Assembly: GCA_028023455.1 (NCBI GenBank)
Contig: JAQFVV010000111.1
Location: 3,767,443-3,831,442, forward strand
DNA from: Epiperipatus broadwayi
Taxonomy: Eukaryota > Onychophora > Udeonychophora > Euonychophora > Peripatidae
Direction: 5' to 3'
Length of the DNA stretch: 64,000 nt
How positions within the stretch are numbered: the stretch's first letter is position 1; each line of letters opens with the position of its first letter. Under the pieces are notes generated by a model. That model was not told where the DNA came from. It saw nothing but the letters and a program-made list of their open reading frames with translations, and did no database searches. The position numbers and the translations under genes are program-made. Shown piece by piece: positions 37,993 to 50,101 of the stretch.

Positions 37993-40600
37993 TTTTTTTA
38001 GTTGTCTGAAAACTATGTATTGCCCCTCTGTTAAGTATTCATGTCTCAGATTTGTAACTAAAATCTGATAAAATCATATTTAAAACAATCCTATTAAATC
38101 ACATTGGCATATTTCCTTTTACTATTAAATTATTTTTACCAGAATCACTCCAACTTTATTTCTATGATTAATTATTACCATTATGCTCTCATCTATAGTA
38201 TTATTATGACCAGCATATTTGAGATTCTTAACTTCTTCTAACTCGTCATAATCAATTTTTACTTTCATCTTTTGAGGAAGTTTATTGAAAATTACTTTAG
38301 ACTTTTTATATATACTTTTAGACCTTTTTCTAGCTTTTATTTGATAGCTCTTGCAATATTTTCAGATTATCTAAAGCATATGCAAAAAACAACTACATCA
38401 TCTGCAAAATCTAAATGTCTTTAAATATTCTCCATTTAATTTCACTCTATTAGCTTCCTGTTTTAATTGGCAAAATATTTAATTCAGGACTGCTATTAAA
38501 TGGTTTTCAAGATATGGTATTACCCTGTCTTACACTTTTTTCACTGGTAACTTACCTAGTATCATTATGTAATCTTGCCGTTGCATTGTTATATACATTG
38601 ATGATACAATGATTCAAATATTGAAAAAATGCTTATGGAATCAAATTTCATTTCATAATCCACTAATCCAAAGCACAATGGCAACACATATTTATTGGTG
38701 CTTTATATAATTGATCTCACAACTTTGATCTGTTCGGGTTCGTTGAAATGCAATGTTCTCTGAAGACCACTTGCCATTATTATGGTAACAATTCTTTATA
38801 ACACTGATAAATTCTTTGTATTTCTGTAAATTCTAATATCTTTTATCACCTTTTAAAAATATTAATACTGCATTCTTACACTTTTCTGTTATAATGTTAT
38901 CATTTACAACCTTGGTATATAACATAGCCAAAAAAAATTATATTTCTTCACCTGTTTATTTTAATGTATATATATATTAATTCCATCATTATCAAAGCTA
39001 TTATTTTCTTCATAAATTTAATTGTATATCTAAATTATTAATTTACCATCATGGGTAATTCTTAAGATATAACAGATATAGGAGATACTTGTTTATTATT
39101 ACTACATCTCTTGATAGAACACATCTACCCATTTCATGATGTCATCTTTGTTTTTACTAATAGTTGCAATTTTTTACATTATTGGACAAATGACCACCAA
39201 TACTAATATTTTGTTTAATACTCTTTAGATTTTTATTTTTTTTCTATATCTTTCCTTGCTAGTTCACAGTTATACTTTCTTATATCATGTTTAAAACTCT
39301 TTATCATGCCATTGTACAAAATTTAAGATATTCAATTTTTTAATGCATTATTTTTATATATCTTCATATTTCCAATTTTTTCATAAATTCTCTAGTCTGA
39401 TCATAAACTTTTTTGGATACTTCCTTGTTGCAGTATTTCAAGGAATATCACTTATTTTCCTATTAATTTAGTTGAAATTTGACTCACGTTAAATCTTCTA
39501 ATACATGAAACTCATTTGCAACACTAATATAATACACTAGAATGTTTCTAAATATTGGAAATATAAATTGTAAATATTTTTCTTCATAATAATTTTTGGT
39601 CATCTAATTTTGTATTAACATTTATCTTATATCTTAATAATCAACGATCACTTTCTGTGATAAATTATTAAGAACATTACAATATTAAAATAAGTATTTT
39701 CTGATGGTCAATATATTGACCAGTTCTGATATATATTCACTTGAATCCTTGCCCATCCATTTCCATTTAACATTTTTCTCAAAACAAGAATTTATAATAT
39801 AAAGTTGGTCATTTTCTGTAAACTACAGAAATGCATTTCTTCTCTTATTTCTATTATCATAACAAAATTTACCTATAGCACCTTTAACTTTAATTTGTTT
39901 ACCAATTCTAACATTAAAGCTTCCCATAACAGTTTCAAAATGTTATTTCATCTGATCAAAAGCCTTTTGTACATCCAAATAAAAATACTCTACTATTTCA
40001 TCACTATGAGAAATTGTTGGACAGAAACCTGAATTAAATGCATTTGGTTTCTGCTATTAAGTTGAATAACTATTATTGCCCCTTTGTCCAATACATTTTC
40101 AATATCAACTATGTTGTTCTTCCACTTTTTATTTGCAATGAATCTTACTCCCATTATAGTTCCAATATTTGTGCATTTGTAGTATAGTACAATCTCACAT
40201 TTAAATCAATTGTCTCTTCACTTTTTCTCCTAATTTCACAAAGTTTACTAATATTTTATTTATTGAAAGACAGTTTCCCTTCCATTTCTTGCAGTATTTC
40301 TTTTCTTGAAAGTAATCTGCAATTGTATCTAAATAAAAAGCCACCATCTAATGGCAGCCTGTGCCCACATTCATGATTTTTAGCAGTCTCTTTCTTTGGT
40401 CACTCACTGCTGCATTGCCTGGTGAGTTTATACTGTCCTGAGAATAAGGAACATAATTTATATCTAATAGAAAATTGGGTATATTTACACACACATTCAT
40501 CCTGGCCTCATCAGGCAACTGAGAAAAGAAATGATTGTGACTCTTGATCTAAAACTCAGTGGCTAAACATCAATAACTTAAGCATGCTGGTTAATTTGTA
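37993..40600 (-). pseudogene. LINE copy 5, C-terminus missing, catalytic box intact
   Basis: The reverse transcriptase catalytic box is intact here: complement of 38397-38408 encodes FADD within RHLDFADDVVVFC. The endonuclease region is at about 40060-40380. The C-terminal tail is deleted at the 37992 junction. Stops and frameshifts elsewhere. Confidence 0.82.
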
Positions 40601-43600
40601 TTGGTGAGCAAATCATCCATGTTCATTCTAATACACTCATTACTGATTAATGCTTACTTCATCATCATTGTAATCTCATCAATCCACTGCAGGATGAAGG
40701 TTTCTCCAAATTCAATGCATCTTTTTCTCCACATATACCTGCACATTTTTTTTATTTCATTTGTCCATCTCACATGTGATTTATTTTTGGTTCTTTTACA
40801 CTCTTGATATCTGGGTTAAGGTTCCAATTGTCCATCTATTATCATCACTTCTAGCAATATGCTTAGCCCAACTCCACTTCAGATTTATAATTCTTACAAT
40901 TATGTCAATAATACCTCTTTGTTCTCTGATCCATATATTTGATCTTTTCTTGTTACTCCTAAGATGCATCTTTCCATACTTTTTTGAGTTGTCTGAAGCC
41001 CATGTATTGCCCCTCTGTTAAATATTCATGTCTCAGATCCGTAAGTAAAATCTGATAAGGACACATTTAAAACAATCCTTTTAAATCACATTGGCATATT
41101 TCCTTTTACTATTAAGTTATTTTTACCAAAATCACTCCAAGTTTATTTCTATGATTAATTTCTGCCATTATCTTTCAATCTAAAGTATTATTCTGACCAG
41201 AGTGCTTACAGTTTTTAACTTCTTCTAACTCATCATAATCAATTTTCACTTTCATTTTTTGAGAAAGTTCACTGATAATTCCTTTGTCTTTTTAATGTAT
41301 ACTTATAGACCTTTTTTCTAGCTTTTATTTGATAACTCTTGCAATATTTTCCGTTCACCTAAAGCATTATATGCAAAAAACAACTACACCTGTCTGCAAA
41401 ATCTGAATTTCTTAAATATTCTCCATTTAATTTTTCTCTATTAGCTTTCCATTTTATTTAAAAAAATATTTCTTTCAGGACTGTTGTAAAATAGTTTTCA
41501 AGATATGAAGTCACCGACTCTTACACTTTCTTCAATGGTAACTTACCTAGTATTATTATGTAATCTTACTATTGCATTGTTATATACCATGATGATCCAA
41601 TCATACAAATATTGAAAAAATGCTTAAAGAATCATATTTGTTTTCATTATCCACTAATCCAAAGCATAACGGCACTTCATATTTATTGGTCCTTTCTATA
41701 ACTTCTCTCAATAATCAAACCCTGCTGTTTTTTTCAGGGTGCTTGAAATTCAATGTTTTCTGAAGACAAGTTGTCATTATTATGGCTACAATTCTGTATA
41801 ACACTGATAAACTGCTTGTATTTCTATAAATAGTAATATCTTTTTATCACCTTTTTAAAATATAAATACTGCATACTTCCACTTATCTGTTACAATGTTA
41901 TCATTTACAAACTTGGTATATAACATTGCCACAATTTTTTTTATTTCTACACTTGCTTATTTTAATGTATAGATATTAATTCCATCATTATCAAACCTTT
42001 TCATTTCTTTATAAATTTAATTGTATGTCTCAATTGTTCATTTAACATCCTAGGCAATTCAGAAGATACAACAGATGTAGGAGGTACTTGTTTTTTATTA
42101 CTATATAATTCTTGATAGAACACTTACCCTTTCATGATATTCTCTTTGTTTTTATTAATAGCTTCTATCTTTTTTCTTATTGAAGATATAAATTCATACC
42201 AATACCAATTTGTTGTTAAACACTCCCGAGATTTTTATTTTCTTATACATATTTTTTTTCTTGTTCATAATTATACTTTCATTTATCATTTTTAACTCCT
42301 TTTCATGCCATTTTACAAAATTTAAGATATTCAATTTTTTAATGCATCATTTTTATATATCTTCATATTCCTTCTTTTATTCATAAATTCTATAGTCTCA
42401 ACATAATTAGTTTTGGACAATTGCTGCTTCATTCTACCAGCTATCCTTGTTGCAGTATATCAATTATTTTCCTATTAATTTAATTGAAATCTGACTCATT
42501 TTCAAATCTTCTAATACTTGAAACTAATTTGTAGTTTATAATTTAAATACATTAGAATGTTTATGAATATTAGGAATATCAACTGTAAATATTGTTTTTT
42601 CTTAATAATATTTGGTCCTCTTTTTGTTCATGAACCTGTATCTTTTATCTTACTAATTGATGCTCACTTCTTGTGTAAATTATTAGCAACATTACAGTCT
42701 TAAAATAAATATTTTCTGATAGTCAAAATATAAAACAATTCTGATTTATCATCACTTGGATCCTTGCACATCCATTTTTATTTAACATTTTTCTCAAAAC
42801 AAGAATTTATAATATAAAGTTTATCATTTTTTGCAAGCTTCAGAAGTCCATGTCTTCTCTCATTTCTATTACTATAACAAAATTTATCTATAGCACCTTT
42901 GACTTTCATTTGCTTCCCAATTCTATGATTAAACCCTCCCATAAAGTTTTTAAAATGTTATTTAATCTGATCAAAAGACTTTTGTACATCCACATAAAAA
43001 TCTTCTACTATTTCATGACTTTGAGAACTTGTTGGACAGTATCCTGAATTAGGTGCATTTGGTATCTGCTATTAAGTTGAATTTTTGCCACTCTGTCCAA
43101 TACATTTTAATATCCACTATGTTGTTCTTCCACTTTTTATTTGCAATGAATCTTACTCCCATTATACTTCCAATATTTGTGCCTTTTGTAGTAGAATACC
43201 GGTCCACTTTTTAATGCAATTGTTTCTTCACCTCTCTTCTAACTTCACAAAGTTCACTAATATCTTCTTTATTAAAAGACAGTTCTCCTTCCAATTCTTG
43301 CAATATTTTTTTACTTGAAAGTGATCTGCAATAGTATCTAAATAAAAAGCCACCATCTAATTACACCCTGTGTTCACAATCAGATGATTTTTAACAGTCT
43401 CTGCCTTTGGTCGGTCACTGGTGTATTGGCTGGTGAGTGCCAGAGAATAAGGACCACAATATATTTTTTGTATATATCTAATAGAAAATCAAAGTATATT
43501 CACACACACTTTCATTCTGTCCTCATCAGGCAATTGAGAAAAAAAAAACATTGTGATTCTCGACCTAAATCTCAGAGACTAAACTTTAATAAATTCAATA

Positions 43601-43624
43601 TTCTTGTTAATGTGTTTTGGTTAG
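40601..43624 (-). pseudogene. LINE copy 6, fused to copy 5 without spacer
   Basis: At about 40612-40622 the leader landmark TCATCCATGTTC of copy 5 joins the C-terminal end of copy 6 (ATTCTAATACACTC), removing about 1.35 kb of spacer. It keeps the C-terminal, reverse transcriptase and endonuclease (about 43085-43390) regions, all broken. It shares sequence variants with copy 5 (for example TGTATTGCCCCTCTG), suggesting a recent common ancestor. Confidence 0.82.
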
Positions 43625-44995
43625 CAGGTCATCCATGTTCATATACTATATGAATAATCCACATAGTAATATCAAGTGCAGTGACAATAACGTCTGGAGT
43701 GGACAATTTTTTCTGCTTGGTTTTTTTAAAGCCTTGAAAAAAAAATCAAAGCTTCGCCTTTCTGTTAGAGCAAACATTTTCTGCAGCGCTTACATATTTA
43801 TATAAAGCAAAACTGAAATATATATATAGTTTGCAAAATAACTTATAAGTGTTTTTAAACACTTTTGCAAATAATATTTTCTTACTACTTTTTTGATTAG
43901 CATTTTTAAAGCAACATAATGCACGATTTTTTAAGGGAAATATTCAATTTGTTTTCATTATATTGCAATAGATAGCGCTACCATACGAATTAAAGTGATA
44001 ATAAATGACAAAAAAATCCCACGTTACTACTTTAATAACTGAAGCACAGGCTCATTCTATACCTGTGTCTATATATGTAATATATAGGGTATATGTTACT
44101 ACTTTAAGTTTATTAATCATTTCTATATTTCATGAAATAATAATTAACTTTATTGTAAAACAATAAATGATTGATAAATACGTCACTTCAGTAATAAGAT
44201 GTTGGCTGATTATAGTGGCATAGATCTTCCGATTGCACTCCTATCGTAGGCTATAGAGTAATTGTAAGCTTGGCTGATATTCGGCGTACGGCGAAGTTTC
44301 CGCTAAGGCCTCTAGCTTTAGAGTAAACAATACTCTTAATGGGAGGATCGCATTTAAGTAGTAGACTCTTAATTGATAGTATTCTAAAGTTTATGGTGTA
44401 ACTATTTTTTTTTTATATTCATTATTGGCTAGGATAAATGTAATCTTAGTCCGCCATTCCGGCCAGCACTAATGCATATTGTTTTTAATAGGCTATTTGA
44501 TAATTCTTTTAAGTTTACACTTGTACAATTACTGCTATAAATACATAGCAATTTTTTTAACAGAAACTGAAATATATGGTTGAGCAAATAATTAAGTGAC
44601 CTATGCAAACCACAATTTTAAACGATATATTTTCTTTATTTTTCTACTTTGAATTTTTAAAGCTAAATAACAATCTACGATTTTCAAATAGATTGTTTAT
44701 TTAATTTTCATCATTTAAAAACAGAAACAGTTAATATAAAAGTCATAAAAAGTGACCAAACACATCACATTATTTTCCATTTATAAATAAATTCTATATT
44801 TTATAAAATTATAAGTTCACTGGAAATCAATAAATCATTGATAAATATATTCCTTCAGCAATATGTGTATGTTAACTTTTTATTATAAAGTAGATTTTAC
44901 AATCACAATGTATTGACAGCTATGTAGTGGTTATATGCTAGAAATGTGGTTGATCTATATAAATCACTCTTAAATGTTGTACTAACTAATCCGTT
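43625..44995. repeat. Array spacer 6
   Basis: Full-length spacer (about 1.37 kb) with landmark GATGTTGGCTGATTATAGTG at about 44200. It contains a 59-bp insertion at 44036-44094 bounded by 13-bp repeats. Confidence 0.75.
44023..44107. mobile_element. 59-bp insertion with 13-bp target duplication
   Basis: GTTACTACTTTAA stands at 44023-44035 and 44095-44107. Other spacers have it once. The insert (44036-44094) starts TAACTGAAGCACAGGCTC and ends in a TA-rich stretch. No known element type. Confidence 0.85.
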
Positions 44996-47900
44996 CCAGT
45001 GCTGATGCATATTTGTTCTAATACACCCATTGCTGATTTATGCATATTCCATCATCATCATCATTGAAATCACATCAATCCATTGCAGGATGAAGATATC
45101 TCCAAACTCAATCCATCTCTGATCTCTACCTTTTTTTCCTCTACATCACTCCTGCACAATTTCTTATTATATTTATCCATCTCACATGTGATCTATTTCT
45201 GCATCTTTTACAATCCCTTGCTATCTGGTTTAAGATTTCAATTGTCCACCTATTATCATCTCTTCTAGCAATATGTCCAGCCCAACTCCATTTCAGTCTT
45301 TTAATTCTTCCAATGATGTCAGTAATCCCTCTTTGTGCTCTTACCCATATATTGCTTTTTTTTGGTATTCTTACCATGCATCTTTCCAAATGTTCTTGAA
45401 TTGTCTGAATCTATGTAATTTCCCTCTGTTAAGAGTCCATGTGTCAGATCCATAAGTAGGTTCTAGTAAATACACATTTAAAACAATGCTTTTAAATTAC
45501 ATAGTCATATTTCCTCTTAGTATTAAGTTATTTTTACCAAAATCACTCCAACCAAGTTTATGTCTATGATTAGTTTTTGCCATTATGTTTTTATCTATAG
45601 TATTATTCAAGGCCCGAACACTTGTAGTTCTTCTTCTAACTCATCACAATCAATTTTTACTTTCAATCTTTTGAGAAAGTCCATTGATTTATTAATATAT
45701 ACTTTTCAACTTTTTTCTAGCTTTTATTTACTAACTCTTTCAATATTTTCTGATCATCTAAAGCATTATTTCTAATGAACAACTACATCCATCTGCAAAA
45801 TATAAATTTCCTAAATATTCTACATTTACTTTTACTTAATTAACTTTCCATTTTACTTGGCAAAATATTTCTTTCAGGACGGTTGTAAAATAGTTTTTAA
45901 GACATGAAGTCACCCACTCTAACACTTTCTTTAATGATAGTTTACAATATGTAACCTTACTATTGTGTTGTTATTTACATTGATGATCCAATGATTCAAA
46001 TATTGAAAAAATACTTATAGAATCTAATTTGTTTTCATTATCCACTAATCCAAAGCATAATGACAACTCATATTTATTGGTCCTTTCTATAAATTCTCTC
46101 AATACTCGACCCTGCTGGCTTTTTTTTGGTTGGTTGAAATACAATATTCTCTGAAGACAAGTTGTCATTATTATGGTAACAATTCTGTATAACACTGATA
46201 AAATGTGTATATGTCTGTAAATTCTAATAGCTTTTTTGTCATCTTTTGAAAATATTAATACGGCGTTCTTCCACTTTTCTGTTACGATGTTAAAATTTGC
46301 AAACTTGTTATATAACATTGCCAAATTTTTTTCTATTCCTACATCTGCTTATTTTAATATATAAATATTAATTCCATCATTATCAAAGCTTCTGTTTTCT
46401 TTATATATTTAATTGTATGTCTCAACTTTTCATTTAACATTCTAGGCAATTCAGAAGATGTAACAGATGTAGGAGGTATTTGTTCTTTATATTATGTAAT
46501 TCTTGATAGAACACATCCATTTCATGATGTCATCTTTGTCTTTACTAATAGTTGCTTTATTTTTTCTTATTGGAAATATAAATTTCTACGAATACCAATA
46601 TGTTGTTTAACACTCTTGAGATTTTTATTTTCTTCTACATCTTTCTTTGCTCATTTACAATTATACTTTCATATATTATTTTTAACTCCTTTTCATGCCA
46701 TTTTACAAAATTTAAGATATTCAATTTTTTTAATACATCATTTTTATGTATCTTCATATTACTTCTTTTTTTCATAAATTCTGTAGTCTCAACATAAATT
46801 TTTTTGAACAATTGCTGCTTTTTTCTACCAGCTATCCTTGTTGCAGTATTTAAAAGTATATCAGTTATTTTCGTATTAATTTAATTGAAATCTGACTCAT
46901 TTTCAAATCTTCTAATACTTGAAACTCATATGCAGTTCCTAATTTAAATACATTAGAATGTTTCTGAATATTAGGAATATCGATTGTAAATATTGTTTTC
47001 TTCTTAATAATATTTGGTCCGTTTTTGTTCACTAACCTGTATTTTATATCTTACTTATCAATGCTCACTCCCTGTGTTAAAATTATTAAGAACATTACAG
47101 TCTTAAAATAAATATTTTCTGATAGTCAAAATATAAACCAATTCCGATTTATTATCACTTGGATCCTTTTGCAACCATTTTCTTTTAACATTTTTTCCAA
47201 AAAAAAACAACAAAGTTTATCTTTTTCTGCATACTCCAGAAGTTCAGCTTTTCTCTCATTTCTATTACCATAACCAAATTTAAACCATTAATAATCACAT
47301 GATTACCTTTCATTTGTTTACCAATTCTAGTATTAAAGCCTCCCATAACAATATTAAAATGATTAGTCTGATCAATAGCCTTTTTTATATTTATATAAAA
47401 ATCTTTTTCTTTATTACTATGAGAACCTATTGGAGCAAGAATCTGAATTAGATGCATTTGATATCTGCTATTAACTTGAATAATTATTCTTGCCATTCTG
47501 TCTTATGCATCATCAATATCCCCTATTTTGTTCTCCCACTTTTTATTTGCATTGAATCTTACTCCAATTGTACTTCCAATATCTGTGCCTTTGTAATACA
47601 GTACTTGTTTACTTGTTAAATCAATTGTCTCTTCACCTTTTGTTCTAACTTCACAAAGTCCAACAATGTTCTGTTTATTAATTGGCATTTCTCCTTCCAT
47701 TTCTTGCAATATCCCTTTACTTGAAAGTCATCAGCAAATGTAAGTATATATATATAAAATGTCACCATCAGGTGGCAGCCTGCCACCACAATCGGGATTT
47801 TTAGCAATTTTTGCTTTTGGCTTCTCGCTGCTGCATTGGCTCATGACATTGCTGTCCTAAGAATAACAGCCATGACTTCTTTTTGTATGTCACGATCATG

Positions 47901-48009
47901 TATATCTATTAGAAAAACAAACTATATTCACACACACATTGTGAATGAAAAACATTGTCTTGATTTAAAACTTAAATAATGTCACCATGCTGGGCATTGT
48001 GTGTTTTGG
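44996..48009 (-). pseudogene. LINE copy 7, most complete copy
   Basis: Minus strand, 5' to 3': endonuclease at 47709-47185 (IVGLCEVRTKGEETIDLTSK; YYKGTDIG; then RIIIQVNSRYQMHLIQILAP), reverse transcriptase at 46324-45971 (TEKWKNAVLIFSKDD; RHIHILSVLYRIVT; CFGLVDNENKLDSISI as motif A), a degraded catalytic box at about 45790, and the C-terminal tail at 45389-45141 (IKRLKWSWAGHIARRDDNRW; then RSHVRWINIIRNCAGVM). The order endonuclease then reverse transcriptase, without an RNase H, fits the RTE clade. Frameshifts separate the pieces. Confidence 0.88.
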
Positions 48010-48370
48010 GAGCAGGTTATCCATGTCTGTATACTATATGAACGATCACATAGTAATATCAGATGCAATGATTTAATGTATGGAATGGACAAATTGCCAT
48101 GCTTGGTTTTTTTTAGGGCCTCCAAAACAAAAATCAAAGTTTTGCCTTTCGGTTATAAACTCCTTTCCACAGCTGTTGCATATTTACACTGAGACAAATT
48201 AAAATATATATATAGTTTAGAAAATAACAGCGGCATTTTAAAAACACGTTTGCAAATAATATTTCTTCGCTAGTTTTTTTGATTAGCATATTTAAAGCAA
48301 AATAATGTACAATTTTTTTAGTAAATATTTATTTAGTTTTCAGTATTTAATAATAGAGAGTGCTAACATA
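48010..48370. repeat. Array spacer 7, right edge of the array
   Basis: Spacer homology runs from TTATCCATGTC to AGAGAGTGCTAACATA and stops at about 48370, corresponding to about 43985 in spacer 6. Confidence 0.7.
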
Positions 48371-48611
48371 TTTTATTTTTTCAAGGAACTTTGTATTGTG
48401 TTTGGAGGAGAAAGTATTCCTTATACGTGTTTGTTCATTTATCGCACATGTGTGCTGATGTGATCCCTAATAATTGTTAAAGACAATTATAGCAACTGCA
48501 CTTTAATTTGACAATAAAATGGTTTATTTTTAGTGATTACTACATTTTAAAGATAATTTTGTTTCTATATGTTTAATTTTTATTAAAAAAGTTATGAGAA
48601 TTCATGGCTTT
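48371..48611. other. Non-coding stretch between the array and the Tigger-like element
   Basis: Nothing recognised. Confidence 0.5.
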
Positions 48612-49770
48612 TACAGTCACCTGGGTCTCGTTTTACGCGATAGATAGGTTCCTCAGAAAACATGCACAAACGAAATCGTGCAAAAATAGACGCAACTTAC
48701 ATTGAAAAAGGGGGATGCGGTCTATGATTTTTCAAAATTCGCATAAAAGCAAAGCACCAACGTAAAATTACTTTAAAATTCGCGCAAAAAAAATATAAGG
48801 AAATAAAATATGACTAATAAAAAATTTCAAATTTGAAAAAAATTGATACAAGACAAACTTTTTTTAACTATAATATTTAATTTTATTCAAAACAATATAT
48901 TTTTATGCATAATTTACATTTTTTATACACGTTTTAATTATTATCGCTATTTGCCGTTAAACAGGTTCGTTTGCAAAGTAGTAAAAAAACAGATTCTCCA
49001 CAAGAGAAAATACAACTAGCACCAACGTCACTCTCATGTGTTAATTGTTTTCTGGTGACAATGTAATTAGTAATTAATCTTTGAGATGATGATTTTATTA
49101 ATTGTTTATGAACGCAATATCCAGACATACAATCATTTAGCTCTTGTTGGAATTTAAGAGCACGTTCGTGATTAGTGTCATTTATATAAGAAAATAATTT
49201 TCCAACTGATTAGAAAGTTGAAGACCTCGAATCATTTGTGCAGTGAAAGGAACAGGTTCCACTTCTGTTTCATTATGTATTTCTACATTTTCTTCTGTAT
49301 CTAAACTTTTATTTTTGTCTTTAATTTTTTAATTTTCAATTCCGTTTAAAAATCAAATTTCGTTTCACTGCTTATTACTCACCTTTTAAAAATAAACTTG
49401 CGGACACTAAATGATTAATAATTGATTACATTATTTTTTAAAAAGCAAAAACAGAATGTGATTTAAAATGCAAAATTAACACGCACAATGTTTGAACAAA
49501 TTTACATTATAATTTTGTAAAATTTAATGTGTGTATACGCAAAACGTATTGCATAAAATCTTACTATTATAAAGCAATGAAAATATTGAAATTACTAAGA
49601 TGAAAGTCGAATTCCAATAATGTGCTATTACTTTCAATATAACGTAAGTGCACGAAATTTATTATTTAAAGTAATAATGCATTATCGAAGTTCGACTTCC
49701 GGTGAAACATGGAATCACGTAACTTCAAAATCGTGTTAAATAAGTCCACATAAAAAGAGACCCAGGTGTA
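48612..49770 (-). mobile_element. Deleted Tigger/pogo-like DNA transposon
   Basis: Terminal inverted repeats: CACCTGGGTCTCGTTTTACG at 48618 and its complement ending GAGACCCAGGTG at 49768. The left end begins CAGTCACC directly after TA (48612-48613) and the right end is followed by TA (49769-49770), as expected for the TA-targeting Tc1/mariner-pogo superfamily. The 1.15-kb element holds only the C-terminal part of a transposase; the DDE catalytic core is missing. Confidence 0.8.
48934..49330 (-). pseudogene. C-terminal remnant of a Tigger-like transposase
   Basis: Reading on the minus strand from 49330: acidic SLDTEENVEIHNETEVEP, then PFTAQMIRGLQLSNQLENYF; after one frameshift near 49185 it continues NHERALKFQQELNDCMSGYC and ends at 48934. 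Acidic linker, helical segments and a short basic tail resemble the C-terminal region downstream of the DDE domain in Tigger proteins. The family assignment rests mainly on the terminal repeats and TA flanks. Confidence 0.55.
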
Positions 49771-49879
49771 TATTAATTAGTTATAAAACAATAGTTCTTT
49801 ACTTTAGCTTCTGTAATCATTAATTACCAGATGCCTTAGTTTACTGAAACTTACAGTAGATGGCACTAGAGTTTATTGT

Positions 49880-50101
49880 TTAATGAATGGGATCTTTAGC
49901 TACAAGAGAATATACATGTAAATGGAAAAATCAGAGACTCAAAATTACATTGGAAAAATATGGGTGATTTATTTTGTAAATTATGTAAGAAAGGAATAGA
50001 AAATATTAGGAATTTGTTAATTGAATGTAAATGTTTGAAAACAGAAAGGATACATATAATGAAGTTATGGAAGAATAAATATGAAAAAAGTGATTATATA
50101 G
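49880..50101 (+). pseudogene. LINE copy A, C-terminal zinc-knuckle-like part, first half
   Basis: Plus-strand translation gives FCKLCKKGIENIRNLLIECK followed by CLKTERIHIMKLWKNKYEKS. This is the C-x2-C ... C arrangement found at the C-terminus of jockey/CR1/L2-type LINE reverse transcriptases. The frame is broken at several points upstream. It is interrupted at 50101 by the LTR retrotransposon and resumes at 57745. Confidence 0.65.

Larger units (their letters stand above)
22975..48370 (-). repeat. Tandem array of about seven LINE-plus-spacer units
   Basis: Landmarks recur in constant order and orientation: the endonuclease region, a TCATCCATGTTCA-like sequence (24372, 29092, 32660, 40612, 43628, 48017), a GGCTGATTATAGTGG spacer sequence (about 24858, 29590, 33143, 37735, 44207) and the LINE C-terminus with a CATCATCATCATTG tract (25930, 30588, 34065, 40660, 45050). 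The complete unit is about 4.4 kb. Copies differ by many substitutions and by different deletions. The left edge lies between the endonuclease and reverse transcriptase, the right edge within the spacer, and no target duplication is seen, so serial LINE insertion alone does not explain it. Confidence 0.85.

Noticed and set aside
22975-48370. Array as an assembly artefact
   Set aside because: Units differ by many substitutions, private insertions and different deletions, which a false duplication would not produce.
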